A stretch of DNA of 52,840 nucleotides from Streptomyces ureilyticus (lineage in GTDB: Bacteria; Actinomycetota; Actinomycetes; Streptomycetales; Streptomycetaceae): positions 1 through 52,840 of the forward strand of contig NZ_JAAKZX010000047.1 in the NCBI RefSeq assembly GCF_011045025.1, in the 5' to 3' direction. Below, in pieces: positions 1 to 8,509 of this stretch. The position numbers and the translations under genes were made by a program. Every line of letters begins with the position of its first letter. Positions within the stretch are counted from its first letter, which is position 1. Below the pieces are notes generated by a model. The model worked only from the letters and a program-made list of their open reading frames with translations, ran no database searches and was not told where the DNA came from.

Positions 1-27
1 AAAACAAGGTAGTAGTAAGCGTAAGAT

Positions 28-324
28 GTGTATAAGGACAAGTGGCAGGAAGGGCCGGCCACGCCCAAGCAGCACAAGCCGTATCCGTACGACATCTATA
101 CGCACTGCGGGATCAAGTGGGTGAAGTTCGGCGGCCGTTGGTGGGTCCTCGACTCCGTGTTCCCCGGGGCCGAGCAGGTCAAGGGGGAGCCGCCCGCGCA
201 GGACAGCCAGAGACTTCCCGGCTACATGACCCTGATCGGCCCGGACACTGCCAACTTCGACGCCGCCGGGCTGCCCACCATGCAATTCGTACCGACCAAG
301 GACGAACCACCGGGCTGCGCCTAG
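28..324 (+). CDS. Conserved hypothetical protein, 98 aa
   Basis: A short soluble protein of unknown function. It begins with GTG; an in-frame TAA sits just upstream at 22-24, so the gene does not extend off the window edge. It has a Pro/Tyr-rich start, a 'YTHCGIKWVKFGGRWW' segment around residues 24-39, and ends in a Cys (PPGCA). The 'Y-x-H-C-G-I' motif recalls a family of small Streptomyces hypothetical proteins with a beta-sheet-like core. No signal peptide or membrane segment is visible. The next gene, a lipoprotein, lies 118 bp downstream on the same strand and could be co-transcribed. I cannot assign a role. Confidence 0.6.
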   Translation: MYKDKWQEGPATPKQHKPYPYDIYTHCGIKWVKFGGRWWVLDSVFPGAEQVKGEPPAQDSQRLPGYMTLIGPDTANFDAAGLPTMQFVPTKDEPPGCA

Positions 325-442
325 GCCGTAGGGCGGATCTTGCCGGGGGGCGGAACCACATCCGCCCCACAGACGCCTCTGCCCCGAACGTTCCTGGGCC
401 CACCGACGTCATAGCGGTAGCCGTTTCCGCGAGGGAGCCACC

Positions 443-1066
443 ATGACTGCCGTACGCTCCAGTGCTCGTTTCGTGTCCGCTGCCGCGCTGATCGGAGGGC
501 TGCTGTGTGCGACTGCCGCCTGTGGCACCGAGAGTCCTGCGTCCTCAGGATCTGCCGAGGGAACTGAGCCGAGGAGCGCTACAACCGGGAGCGATACCAC
601 CTGGGAGGAGCCTTCCTCGTACACCTACACCCTCAAGTCGAGTGAAGGGGAACGGACACTGCTCGGGACCTTCCGGGTGACGGTCAGGAACGGCAAGGTG
701 GCGGCGGCGGTCGGCCTCGACGGCAGTGGCCGGCGGCTGGTGAAGGAACTGCCAGGTGAAGTACCCACCATCGGCAAGCTCTTGGAGGAGATGGAGCAGG
801 CCCGCCGTGACAGAGCGGATGTGGCGGAGGCGGAGTACGCAGCCGACGGGCACCCCGTACGGATCTCCCTGGACTGGGAGAAGGACGCGATCGACGACGA
901 AGCGCTGTATGTCATCAGCGCCTACGAACCAGCCAAAAACGCACTGAGCAGCCGACGTGGACGGGGATCAGTGCCGGGCGCCATCTATGCGGCTGGGCCC
1001 CGCACTCGACATCAAGAGCCGTGGACCAGTTTTCTGACCTCGGGGGGAATCTCGTTGCCGGAGTAG
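443..1066 (+). CDS. Lipoprotein, DUF6174-like
   Basis: Probable cell-surface lipoprotein of unknown function. The start is ATG behind a GAGGGAG ribosome site. Residues 1-27 form a signal peptide with the lipobox ATAAC (Cys 27). The body (about 55-165) has the DUF6174 pattern: 'FRVTVRNGKVAAAV', 'EVPTIGKLLEEMEQARRD', a 'DGHPVRISLDWEKDAIDDEALYVIS' type core. After about residue 166 the protein becomes low-complexity and Arg-rich, which the family normally lacks, and its last 55 bp overlap the convergent gene at 1012-1434. A frameshift near 940 (one alternative frame stops at 947) would remove both oddities. The family is confident; the C-terminus is doubtful. Confidence 0.7.
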   Translation: MTAVRSSARFVSAAALIGGLLCATAACGTESPASSGSAEGTEPRSATTGSDTTWEEPSSYTYTLKSSEGERTLLGTFRVTVRNGKVAAAVGLDGSGRRLVKELPGEVPTIGKLLEEMEQARRDRADVAEAEYAADGHPVRISLDWEKDAIDDEALYVISAYEPAKNALSSRRGRGSVPGAIYAAGPRTRHQEPWTSFLTSGGISLPE

Positions 1067-1434
1067 ACGGCGACGAAGCGAGCGTCACCGGGTTCTTCTC
1101 CCACTGCGATGGCGATGCTGGGATTCAGCCCCTCGACCGCATAGGCGGTCGTCGAGGTCGGCGTTGCCCGGCCGTCGTCATCGTCGTTCGGTGTGTCGTC
1201 GCATGGCGGGAGGGTGGCGGGACCGAGCTTGTCCTCAACCGTGAAATCGACGTTCGCCACATCCGAGTACGTGCGGTTCTCGTAGTCGACCAGGAACGCA
1301 CAGGACGACGCGGACTCGCCGCCATCGCCATCGCCGTCGCTCGACGACGTACAGGCGACGGACACCGCAAAGGTGACTGCCGCCAGCAGTATGCCAACGG
1401 ATCCGCTCCGGCCGACCGGGAGTACGGCTTTCAT
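1012..1434 (-). CDS. Lipoprotein, DUF6281-like
   Basis: Small predicted lipoprotein of 140 aa, function unknown. I place the start at the ATG at 1434 because an AGGAGG site lies about 8 nt upstream; longer upstream reading lacks one. The signal peptide runs to the lipobox SVAC near residue 28, followed by an Asp/Ser/Gly linker. The mature part has 'CAFLVDYENRTYSDV', 'LGPATLPPCDD' and 'TTAYAVEGLNPSIAIAVGE', the pattern I associate with DUF6281 proteins of Streptomyces. It contains two Cys that could pair outside the membrane. It is convergent with and slightly overlaps the DUF6174-like gene. Confidence 0.7.
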   Translation of the reverse strand: MKAVLPVGRSGSVGILLAAVTFAVSVACTSSSDGDGDGGESASSCAFLVDYENRTYSDVANVDFTVEDKLGPATLPPCDDTPNDDDDGRATPTSTTAYAVEGLNPSIAIAVGEEPGDARFVAVYSGNEIPPEVRKLVHGS

Positions 1435-1502
1435 CGAATGTGCCTCCTCGCGGAGCATCAGCTCCGGCTCAGTAGCTACCGCGCAGGCCGAGGACATCAC
1501 CC

Positions 1503-1720
1503 CTGGCAAGCACGGGTTGCGCGGAACTCCGGCGGGCGGCGCGGCGCAGGGCCGGGAAGGCCGCGGCGTCGGAGATGAGATCGCCGAGCCCGGCGAGGGC
1601 CAGCAGGGTGAGGGCGAGTGGGAGGTACGAGGTGGCGCCGAAGCCTGTCAGGGACAGTCCCCACACCAGGACCGCGCCGATCAGGGCGTGACCGCCGGCG
1701 CGGCCGGTCCAGCCGCTGGT
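1503..1720 (-). pseudogene. MFS transporter C-terminal fragment
   Basis: A stretch with two membrane-like segments, 'ALIGAVLVWGLSLTGFG' and 'YLPLALTLLALAGLGDLIS', matching the pattern of the ninth to tenth helices of EntS-type major facilitator exporters. It has no N-terminal half, and after 'GDLISD' the sequence turns into unrelated Arg/Ala-rich text, so neither end of the protein survives. It lies between the DUF6281-like lipoprotein and CopCD, head-on against a TetR fragment on the other strand. Probably debris of a deleted efflux gene. Confidence 0.45.
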
Positions 1721-1734
1721 GGCCGCGCCCGCCC

Positions 1735-1910
1735 ATCTGCAACTCGCGGATCTGCAACAACTGCCGCCGCCGTGGCTGCGTTCCGAGACGGACGCAGAAC
1801 TGCCGAACCTGAAGCGGGTCAGCGAATTGGACCCCGACTCGCCCGACACGCTCTTCGAGTTCTGCCTGAACGTCTGCATCGACGGGATCGCGGCCCGTGC
1901 GCAGGCTTGA
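1735..1910 (+). pseudogene. TetR-family regulator C-terminal fragment
   Basis: The last about 55 residues read 'LADLQQLPPPWLRSETDAE' and 'SPDTLFEFCLNVCIDGIAA', the usual ending of TetR-family proteins (helix 9, '-LFEFGL..LLDGI-'). There is no helix-turn-helix or start region, so it is a remnant. It abuts the MFS remnant on the opposite strand; a TetR plus exporter pair was probably deleted through its middle. Confidence 0.45.
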
Positions 1911-1918
1911 GTGGCCGG

Positions 1919-3985
1919 TCAGTAGTCCGGTAGTGGCCTGATGGTGATGTCCTTCGAGACGGTGACCTGGTCGATGTCGGTGGTGCGCACGGTGAGGCGC
2001 ATGGTCCAGGTGCCGGGCAGCGGAAGCCGCAGGCTCTCCGTCCACCAATAGCCCTTCCTGTCCACGAGCCTCGCGTCCAGCGGGCCGATCCGCTGAGCGC
2101 GATGGGTGAGGGTGAGACGGAGTTCGGGAACGGTGGAGACACCGGTGTCGGGTCCGAACACCAGGGCCTGCACCGTGTTGTCGCCGACCTGCCCCGGGTC
2201 GAAGGTGATCTGCACCTTGCCTTGCCCGTTCGGCGTACCGACGTCGAACGGGACCGTCGCCACCGCCGCCGGGGGCCGCCGGGACGCGGTGGCAGCTGCG
2301 GCGCTCGCCTCGGCGGCGCGGCTGGGCTGGGTTCCGGTGAGCACGGTGGTGATCGCCAGGACGACGACACCGAGTACGGCTTCGGCGGCGACCGACCGGC
2401 GCAGCCCGCGCCGGTACCGGTCGGAGGGGGACGGAGGGCCGGACGAGTCGGACGCAGACGGGGATGAGCCGGACGGGTCGGGGTCGGACAGGTTGCAGTC
2501 GGACGGGTCGGGGCTGTCGGTGGGATCGCCCGGGCCGGGTAGCCCGGCCTTGTCCCCGCCCCCGGTTGTGCCGCTGCCCGAGGAGGCGCCGACACCCACG
2601 CGCTCCGAAACCCGTACGCGTTGCGGCTCTGCCTCCGAGTGGGTTTCCGTCGTCTGCGGTTCGTGGCTGAGTTGCGCGGTCCACCGGCGGGAGAACGCCG
2701 CCACGGTCAGCACCAGGAACACGGCGGCGACCTTGAGCCTGAGGAGATTGCCGTACTCGGTGGTGGTGAGCGCGTCCAAGGAGCCGAGCTGCCGCCAGGA
2801 CTGGTAGACCCCGGTGACAACCAGGACGGCGACCGCGGTGAACGCCAGCCGGGAGAAGCGCGCGACCGCCGCTGCCGGGATCACCATGCCGGCGGGTGCC
2901 CGGAACAAGGCGAGGGTCAGCGCGACCAGACCGCCCAGCCACACCGCCATGGCGAGTAAGTGCAGCATGGAGACCGGGATCGCCAGCGGCACTTGGATAC
3001 CGGTGGAGGCGTGCTCGGCCGCGGCCCAGGTGAGGGCCAGGCCCAGGGCGAACAGCACGCCCGCCGCACGTGCCCCGGTACCGAACTGCGGGTCGCCGAC
3101 GGGCGGAGTGGTCGCGCCCATGAGGCTCGTGGACGACGTGTCCGTACGATCGGCCGCGTCGGCGGCGGACTCCTGCCGTGTCTGCTCGGCCGTGCGGCGG
3201 TGCCGGGCGGTGAACAGCGCCGCGAGGGCGCCTGCGCCGGCCAGCAACAACAACCGTGCGCCCAGGGCCGCCCCGGTCCTGCCGGTGATGGTCCGGCCCA
3301 GGAGCGAGGGGTCGGCCACCGCGCCGAGACCTTGTCCGGTCTCGTACGGGCCGCGGAGCAGCAGCAGGACGGCAGTGGAGGCGGCCAGCGTCGTCCAGCC
3401 GCCGATCAGCAGCTTGCGCAGCGGGCGCAGCCCCGCTGCGGCGGGCCAGCAGGCGAGGGCGAAGACGGCGACACCGATGAGCAGGGCGAGGCCGCCGTAT
3501 GCGACGTAGCGGAAGAAGCCGTAGAGGCGGGAGGCGGCGGTGTCGTCCGGGGACTCGTCCGGCACTGCGGCAGTGGCGGCGGATGGAGTGCCAATGGAGA
3601 AGGTGAACGCGCCCGAGACCGGATGGCTGTCAGCGGAGACCACGCGCCAGGACACAATGTACGTACCCTCGGCCAGCTTCCCGCGCAGCAGCACCCGGGC
3701 GGTGCTCCCCTTCCCGCCCGCGTGCGTGATCGCGCCGCGGTCGACCCGCTCGTTCTTCGGCGACAGCACGCGCAGGGAGCCGTCGGAAAGGCTGACGTTC
3801 TCGGTGAAGGCGAGCGTGATGTGCTGCGGGGCCGTCTTGAGGACGGAGGTGTCGGCCGGTGCGGACCGGGTCAGGATGGCGTGGGCGGAGGCCGGTCCGG
3901 CGCCGCCGAAAAGGAGGGCGAGCACGGCGCCGACCAGGAGGAGGGCGGTCAGCGGTGTCCTGGTCCGGCGCGGTGCCGTGGGCAT
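1919..3985 (-). CDS. CopC-CopD fusion, copper resistance/transport protein
   Basis: A 688-aa membrane protein expected to bind copper outside the membrane and pass it through a CopD channel. Residues 1-34 are a signal peptide ending in ASA, so the mature chain begins with His (HAILTRSAPAD), as needed for the CopC N-terminal copper site; a second conserved segment is 'SADSHPVSGAFTFSI' near 120. From about 150 to 440 there are about eight helices of the PcoD/YcnJ type ('GFFRYVAYGGLALLIG', 'ASTGIQVPLAIPVSMLHLLAMAVWLGGL'). An Asp/Pro/Ser-rich stretch (about 455-530) precedes one more helix, followed by an extracytoplasmic YtkA-like domain. The start ATG has AGGCTCCTCC-type purine sequence upstream. 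A lipoprotein gene lies 84 bp upstream and is probably co-transcribed. No copper operator is evident here. Confidence 0.9.
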   Translation of the reverse strand: MPTAPRRTRTPLTALLLVGAVLALLFGGAGPASAHAILTRSAPADTSVLKTAPQHITLAFTENVSLSDGSLRVLSPKNERVDRGAITHAGGKGSTARVLLRGKLAEGTYIVSWRVVSADSHPVSGAFTFSIGTPSAATAAVPDESPDDTAASRLYGFFRYVAYGGLALLIGVAVFALACWPAAAGLRPLRKLLIGGWTTLAASTAVLLLLRGPYETGQGLGAVADPSLLGRTITGRTGAALGARLLLLAGAGALAALFTARHRRTAEQTRQESAADAADRTDTSSTSLMGATTPPVGDPQFGTGARAAGVLFALGLALTWAAAEHASTGIQVPLAIPVSMLHLLAMAVWLGGLVALTLALFRAPAGMVIPAAAVARFSRLAFTAVAVLVVTGVYQSWRQLGSLDALTTTEYGNLLRLKVAAVFLVLTVAAFSRRWTAQLSHEPQTTETHSEAEPQRVRVSERVGVGASSGSGTTGGGDKAGLPGPGDPTDSPDPSDCNLSDPDPSGSSPSASDSSGPPSPSDRYRRGLRRSVAAEAVLGVVVLAITTVLTGTQPSRAAEASAAAATASRRPPAAVATVPFDVGTPNGQGKVQITFDPGQVGDNTVQALVFGPDTGVSTVPELRLTLTHRAQRIGPLDARLVDRKGYWWTESLRLPLPGTWTMRLTVRTTDIDQVTVSKDITIRPLPDY

Positions 3986-4069
3986 GGAGGAGCCTCCGGG
4001 TGGGTGGGTTGTACGGTGCGGTCGTGGCCCGGCCCGTGCGGGCTGCGGTGGTCGGGGGCGGAGCTGCCG

Positions 4070-4594
4070 CTACGACGTGCTCGGCGCCGGTGTCGGGCCG
4101 ATGCCCCGCAGTTGCTGAATGGTCCCGCCGAGCTTGGTGCGGAACTGCTCCAGCATCTCCGGCTCTTTCGCGCTGAGGATCCAGCGCGTGCCGACCAGGT
4201 ACTTGCCCCCGTAGATGGCGGCGGAGTCCAGCCAGGTCTGCTTGTACTTCTCCTCGGGGAAGGTGGTGATGAGGTAGTCGACCTTCTTCGTGTGGCAGAG
4301 GCCCTGGCGCAGTTGGTCCGCCTCGATGCGGATCTTGGGCTTGCAGCCGGTCAGGTTGGCGATCACCTCGACCTTCGCCGGGGCCACCACCGCCGCCGCG
4401 GGCGCGTCGGAGATCTTCGACGGCTTGCTGCTCGCCGAAGCGCCGTCCTCACCACCACTGCTGCAGGCCGTGGCCAGAGGAAGGAGGGCCAGGCTCACGG
4501 CCAGCGCGGCGCCGCGTATCAGACGGGCGGTGGGCAGGGTGCGGCCGGTGCGTCCTCGCTGTGGCTGCTCTGACTGCTCGGGGTGCTGTGGCAC
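4070..4594 (-). CDS. Lipoprotein upstream of copCD
   Basis: Predicted surface lipoprotein of 174 aa. I choose the GTG at 4594, which has GGAGAGG 3-9 nt upstream; an in-frame ATG at 4693 would add an unlikely hydrophilic leader overlapping an inverted repeat. A long charged start (PQHPEQSEQPQRGR) precedes the hydrophobic segment and lipobox ATACSSGG. The mature part holds 'IANLTGCKPKIRIEADQL' and 'LCHTKKVDYLITTFP', suggesting a disulphide between two Cys, followed by 'YKQTWLDSAAIYGG'. I do not recognise the fold. It ends 84 bp before CopCD, so a role in copper binding or delivery is plausible but is inference from position only. Confidence 0.65.
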   Translation of the reverse strand: MPQHPEQSEQPQRGRTGRTLPTARLIRGAALAVSLALLPLATACSSGGEDGASASSKPSKISDAPAAAVVAPAKVEVIANLTGCKPKIRIEADQLRQGLCHTKKVDYLITTFPEEKYKQTWLDSAAIYGGKYLVGTRWILSAKEPEMLEQFRTKLGGTIQQLRGIGPTPAPSTS

Positions 4595-4657
4595 GTGCCT
4601 CTCCGTCTCCAGGCTGTTCCCGTCCGCGTCAGCGGCCAGGTGTACGACAAGGGGTAC

Positions 4658-4683
4658 GGGTGAACGCTGACTACCGTTCACCC
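4658..4683. repeat. Inverted repeat upstream of lipoprotein gene
   Basis: Perfect 9-bp arms GGGTGAACG and CGTTCACCC with an 8-nt spacer. It lies 64-90 bp before the chosen start of the lipoprotein-copCD pair, so it may be a regulator site. It could equally be a second small hairpin after the neighbouring pseudogene. GTTCACC also resembles a single PhoP half-repeat, but no direct-repeat array is present. Confidence 0.4.
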
Positions 4684-4697
4684 CGTATGTCATGAAA

Positions 4698-4733
4698 GGT
4701 CCGTGGGGCGGTAGGGGAGCCGCCCCACGGACC
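4698..4733 (-). terminator. Strong hairpin terminator after the CA/SulP pseudogene
   Basis: Perfect 14-bp arms (GGTCCGTGGGGCGG and its complement) around an 8-nt loop, beginning 6 bp past the stop of the STAS domain at 4739. Read on the minus strand it is followed by a short TTT. The position and stem length fit an intrinsic terminator of the ancestral carbonic anhydrase-SulP operon. Confidence 0.75.
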
Positions 4734-4738
4734 GGTCT

Positions 4739-5886
4739 CTACGCCGAGACGCGGGTGCGCTCGGGCTGGACGGTGTGGGCGTTGTGCTGATCCGCCCAGT
4801 TCTGCAGGGCGCTCATGCAGGCGTGGTCGAGGTGCCGCAGCCCGGAGAGGTTGAGCTCGATGGGCCGGTGCGCGGGCAGTTGCTCCAGGGTGTCGAGGAT
4901 GCGCGGCAGACGCAGGAAGGTGGCATGGCCGCGAATCCGCACCCGCACCGCGTCCGTACCGGAGTCGTCGACGTCGATGTGGACCGTGTGAGGTCTCCCA
5001 GGCCGTCTTCACCACCGCGAGCAGCAGCCCGATCAACACGCCCTCGAACATGTTGGTGACCAGGATCGCCCCCGCCGTGATCACCAACACCACGGCCTCG
5101 CCCCGGTGTTCGCGCCACAGCGGCCCCAGCTCCTTGACCGGCAGCAGCTTGAAGCCCGCGTGGATGAGCACCCCGGCGAGCGCGGCGGTCGGGATCATGC
5201 CGAGCGCGCCGGGCAGCAGCGCGGCGAACAGCAGCAGCCACACGCCATGCAGGACGCGGGAGACCTTCGTGCGCGCGCCCGCCTGGACGTTGGCGGCGCT
5301 GCGCACGATCACCGCGGTCATCGGCAGCGCGCCGCGGCAGCCCGCACACCGTGTTGCCCGTGCCCTGGGCCATCAGCTCTTTGTCGTAGTCGGTCTTCGG
5401 GCCGTCGTGCAGCCGGTCGACCGCTGCCGCACTGAACAGCGACTCGGCCGAGGCGATCAGGGTGAACGCGACGATGGTGGTCAGCAGTCCGACCTCGGCC
5501 AGCTTGCCGAAGTCACCGAGGGCGGGCGGCTGGATCGCCTCCGCCAGGCCGCTGAGCTCGCGTATCAGCCCCTGGACGGCGCCGCAGTGCGAGTGGCCGC
5601 ACACGACGATGCTCGGCACCTGCAGGGCCTGGACGGCGAATTCGAGGGATCCGGCGACACCGCACGCGACCTGCGACCGGTACGAGGGCACGATGTTGCC
5701 CGCGGTGCGCAGTTCAAAGAGATCGCCGGGGCGGGCACCGGTCAACAGGGCGGGGATGACACGGGAGTCGGAGCAGGAGATGAACAGGGCCTGGGGCTGC
5801 TGCCCCTGAGCCAGCTGAGCGAACTCCTCCTGCTGACCGGAGATCTTCTCGGGGAACGTACGGGCGTGCTCGATGAGCGTCTGCAT
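4739..5886 (-). pseudogene. Beta-carbonic anhydrase/SulP transporter deletion fusion with two frameshifts
   Basis: From ATG 5886 the frame encodes a beta-carbonic anhydrase: 'FISCSDSRVIPALLTGARPGDLFELRTAGN' (zinc ligands Cys and Asp) and 'VVCGHSHCGAV' (His, Cys). At about 5550 it runs in frame into the middle of a SulP anion transporter ('QPPALGDFGKLAEVG', 'SAESLFSAAAVDRLHDGPKTDYD'). About half of the anhydrase and the first about 240 residues of SulP are thus missing. An extra base near 5333 shifts the frame, after which 'MTAVIVRSAANVQAGARTK' continues; an extra G near 4990 shifts it again into the STAS domain ('FLRLPRILDTLEQLP', 'LNLSGLRHLDHACMSAL'), ending at 4739. The two families are neighbours in many Streptomyces, so this is an operon collapsed by internal deletion. 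Not functional as a transporter. Confidence 0.88.
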
Positions 5887-6061
5887 GAAGGTTGGCCTCG
5901 TGACTCTTCGTGGGGCTCTGAGAGAGGGAAGGGCGCGAAGAGTGCGTGCTGCGCACGTCCGGGTACGCGTCAACGAGCCGTGCCGAGCCGTCGATTGAAC
6001 GCTCGGCCCGCGGCGGTGGTGCGTACTGGGAGTGGGAACGGTGCGCGGAGCACGCTGCCGA

Positions 6062-6454
6062 TCAGCAGCGGAAGGTCTGCAGGGTGCTGGGTGTCGGGGC
6101 GAGTCCGGAGCCGGGGTTCCAGACGTTTCTCGCCGCACCAGGATGCGGCATGCCGGAGATGACGACGAGGGACGTAATCGTCGCGCTCGCGTCCTCGGCG
6201 AGCGACGGCGGCTCGACGAGGTGATCTGCCCGGGGTGGCATGGCGAGAGCATCGTCGGCGGCCTCGTGGTGCTGCGACCCGGTACCGGCGTGAGCCGCGG
6301 CGGACACGGAACCCTGCGCCGTCCTGGACTCCGATTCGATTGCGGATGCCATGGCGGACACCGCGCCCGGAGGGGCCGATGAGTGGTGGGGCAGTCCGAA
6401 GTGCAGCAGGACGACAGCAGCCAGCAGCACGACTGCTGCCGCCATGCGCCGCAT
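6062..6454 (-). CDS. Small exported/membrane-anchored protein, 130 aa
   Basis: Unknown small protein. From the ATG at 6454 (purine run GGGGG upstream) it has one hydrophobic N-terminal segment ('AAAVVLLAAVVLLHFGL') that is either a signal anchor or an uncleaved signal. It is followed by a Ser/Ala/His-rich region ('HHSSAPPGAVSAMASAIES', 'AHAGTGSQHH') and a C-terminal stretch ending 'LQTFRC'. The layout (one helix, variable His/Met-containing middle, no domain) resembles the DUF6153-type proteins elsewhere in the window, but the characteristic R-I tail is missing. It lies in a minus-strand series of small membrane genes. Confidence 0.5.
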   Translation of the reverse strand: MRRMAAAVVLLAAVVLLHFGLPHHSSAPPGAVSAMASAIESESRTAQGSVSAAAHAGTGSQHHEAADDALAMPPRADHLVEPPSLAEDASATITSLVVISGMPHPGAARNVWNPGSGLAPTPSTLQTFRC

Positions 6455-6820
6455 CACCACTGGGCCCCCGATGTCTTGCTCGTGCTGACGCCGAAACGTT
6501 ACCTGCCCGCATCCCTCGTACATGCTGAACTCCCGGGTAGAAAAGGTGACATGAGCAACACCGGCACTCTCGTTGCAGGAGCAATCACCCGGTTCGGTGG
6601 AGCATGCCGGATGTAGGGAACCGGTGAGGATCGAGCGGCGGTGCGGTGCTGTCCGCAGACGGTGGAGAGTGGGGCAGGACCGCCGCGCCTCGGGCCCGCA
6701 GGCGCCGCCGGGCGGACATGGGCGAGGCCGCTGCGGACGCGGGCTTCGGTGCTGTGACAGGGCGCGGCGGCCGGTTCCGCTCAGCAGCGCAGGGCCTCCC
6801 CCGGTGTCATTCCCCAGGTG
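6455..6820. other. Gene-free stretch
   Basis: About 365 bp between two small minus-strand genes. Reading frames here are short and Arg-rich with no recognisable domain on either strand. I see no clear promoter, hairpin or operator. Confidence 0.5.
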
Positions 6821-7102
6821 TCACTCGCCTTCACGGTCTTGCGGCGCCGGACCGCGAGGAGCTTCCCTTTCGAGGTTCCTGTCCTCCCGGCGGTGCATGA
6901 AGTGCACCCATACCAGCAGGACAACGGCCACCACCCCCAAGACCACGAGCAGGATCATCTGGGTGGAAGCGAGGAGGTCGAACAGACCTCCGCCGGAATC
7001 GTCGTGCTCGGGGGTGTACCCGTCATCGGGCGCAGGGCTGTCGGATGCCAGGACTGCACGGACGAAACCGCCCGGGCAGCACCCGGCCAATGGGATGGGC
7101 AT
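6821..7102 (-). CDS. Small single-span membrane protein, 93 aa
   Basis: Short protein with an N-terminal 'MPIPLAGCCPGGFVRAVL', an acidic linker and one strong transmembrane helix (about 48-68, 'MILLVVLGVVAVVLLVWV'), then a charged cytoplasmic tail 'HFMHRREDRNLEREAPRG'. The ATG has GGAG about 9 nt upstream. The adjacent Cys pair near the start (Cys 8, Cys 9) could bind metal or form a disulphide; this is speculation. It lies 110 bp downstream of the five-helix protein at 7213-7800 and may share its transcript. I know no function. Confidence 0.5.
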   Translation of the reverse strand: MPIPLAGCCPGGFVRAVLASDSPAPDDGYTPEHDDSGGGLFDLLASTQMILLVVLGVVAVVLLVWVHFMHRREDRNLEREAPRGPAPQDREGE

Positions 7103-7212
7103 GGCGAAACGCTCCAGGACATCAGTGGTCGCGAACGGTCCCCGGGCCGGTCACGATCACGGTCAGGGCCGGTCGCACGAGTCGTGCGGACGGATTCGGC
7201 GATACGCCGAAC

Positions 7213-7800
7213 TCACGGCCCGCACGGCACACGCTGATACCGAAGAGCGAGGCAGGCGACAGCAAGCGGTGGAGTGTCCGAGGCTCGCGCCCGCGGCCGG
7301 GACCTCACCGCCTCGTAGGGAAGAGGGAGAAGCAGTCCAAGGACGCCGGCCAGTCGGAGCAGCCACTGCTGGGCAGGCTCCAGGCAGGCGTTCACCAGCC
7401 GGGCAGGCAACTCGCACGCACTGCGCAACAGCCAGACCAGAGCCAGGGCGACCGCGAGATTCAGCGCGGCCATGGCCGGACCACTGTGATGCCACGCGGG
7501 CGGCAACCGGTAATGGCCGTCCCAAACCGTATGCGATTCCGTGGTGTTGAGCCAGACCGGCAAGGCCGCCTGCGCGGCCGCGAGGAACACCGCCGTCGTG
7601 CGAGGCGAGCAGACCGCGAACGCGGCGAACGCGCCCAAGAACAGTACGGACGCCGCGAGCGCAACCGCCGGCACCGAAACCGGCGAGTCGCCCGTGGCGT
7701 GGTGAAGTCCGGCCGCCAGGGCACTGCCGAGCACCGCGACGGCGGCTGCGCGGACGGCGCTGCCCTTCACGGTGCGGTCACCAACAGAGGGGAAGAACAT
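7213..7800 (-). CDS. Integral membrane protein, 195 aa
   Basis: Polytopic membrane protein with about five helices: 'AVRAAAVAVLGSALAAGL', 'VSVPAVALAASVLFLGAFAAF', 'VFLAAAQAALPVW', 'MAALNLAVALALVWLL' and 'WLLRLAGVLGLLLPLP'. Conserved-looking loops carry 'NTTESHTVWDGHYRLPPAWHH', with several His. The ATG at 7800 has no clear Shine-Dalgarno; a TAATTG element lies about 10 nt upstream, so leaderless translation is possible. It sits between the CcdA remnant and the 93-aa membrane gene. Family not recognised. Confidence 0.55.
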   Translation of the reverse strand: MFFPSVGDRTVKGSAVRAAAVAVLGSALAAGLHHATGDSPVSVPAVALAASVLFLGAFAAFAVCSPRTTAVFLAAAQAALPVWLNTTESHTVWDGHYRLPPAWHHSGPAMAALNLAVALALVWLLRSACELPARLVNACLEPAQQWLLRLAGVLGLLLPLPYEAVRSRPRARASDTPPLAVACLALRYQRVPCGP

Positions 7801-7997
7801 GTCGAGGCAATTATCCCTGCCCTGGGTGTCCTCTTCGAGAGCGGTGTGTCCGGTCCCTGTCCGACCAGGCCGCGGACCACTCCCTGTTGGGTGCTGTTGG
7901 GCAGGCTTCCCGGCCGACAGCGGCCCGGTGGAGCGGCAGGTCGAGAGCCGTCCGCTGCTTCCCGCCCGAGCTGCCGTTGCTTCTCGCGGACGAGGCG

Positions 7998-8411
7998 CTA
8001 CAGCCACGGCTCGAAGCCCGCCACCCAGTAGCGCAGCTGCCCCGTGAAGTACGTCCAGATACCGCTGACTTGGAGGACACCGACGAGGACGAGCATCGCC
8101 CCGCCGAACCGCATCACGCCCCGCGCGTTACGGCGCGCGAACCCGAACGCCTTCAGCGCGCGCCGGAAGCCGATCGCGGCGACGAGGAACGGCAGGCCCA
8201 GGCCGACGCTGTAGACGAAGGCGAGCAGTGCGCCGCGTCCGGCGCTGCCGGTGGTGGCGGACAGGCTCAGGACGACGGCAAGCGTGGGGCCGATGCAGGG
8301 GGTCCAGCCCAGGCCGAACATCACGCCGAGCAGCGGGGCTCCGGCCAGGCCCGCCTGCGGGTGGTAGGTGACGCGGAAGGTGCGTCCGGCGAACGGGGGC
8401 AAAGGCTGCAT
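7998..8411 (-). pseudogene. ccdA: CcdA/DsbD-type cytochrome c biogenesis protein, N-terminally truncated
   Basis: The 137-aa frame matches the second half of CcdA: 'GLAGAPLLGVMFGLGWTPCIGPTLAVVLSLSATTGSAGRGALLAFVYSVGLGLPFLVAA' with the redox Cys in 'WTPCIGP', then 'MLVLVGVLQVSGIW'. Complete proteins have about 110 more residues in front, with the first redox Cys in a 'SPC' motif. Upstream DNA does not encode them in any frame, so thiol transfer across the membrane is unlikely to work. Lost by deletion, as for several neighbours. Confidence 0.75.
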
Positions 8412-8509
8412 CGGTGACCGTTGCCATATCCGTTAAGAGGCTCCTGAACTGCGGAAACGCAACACCGATCCAAAGTTGTGCTACCGCCAACCGGCGTCGT
8501 GCAATGCCC

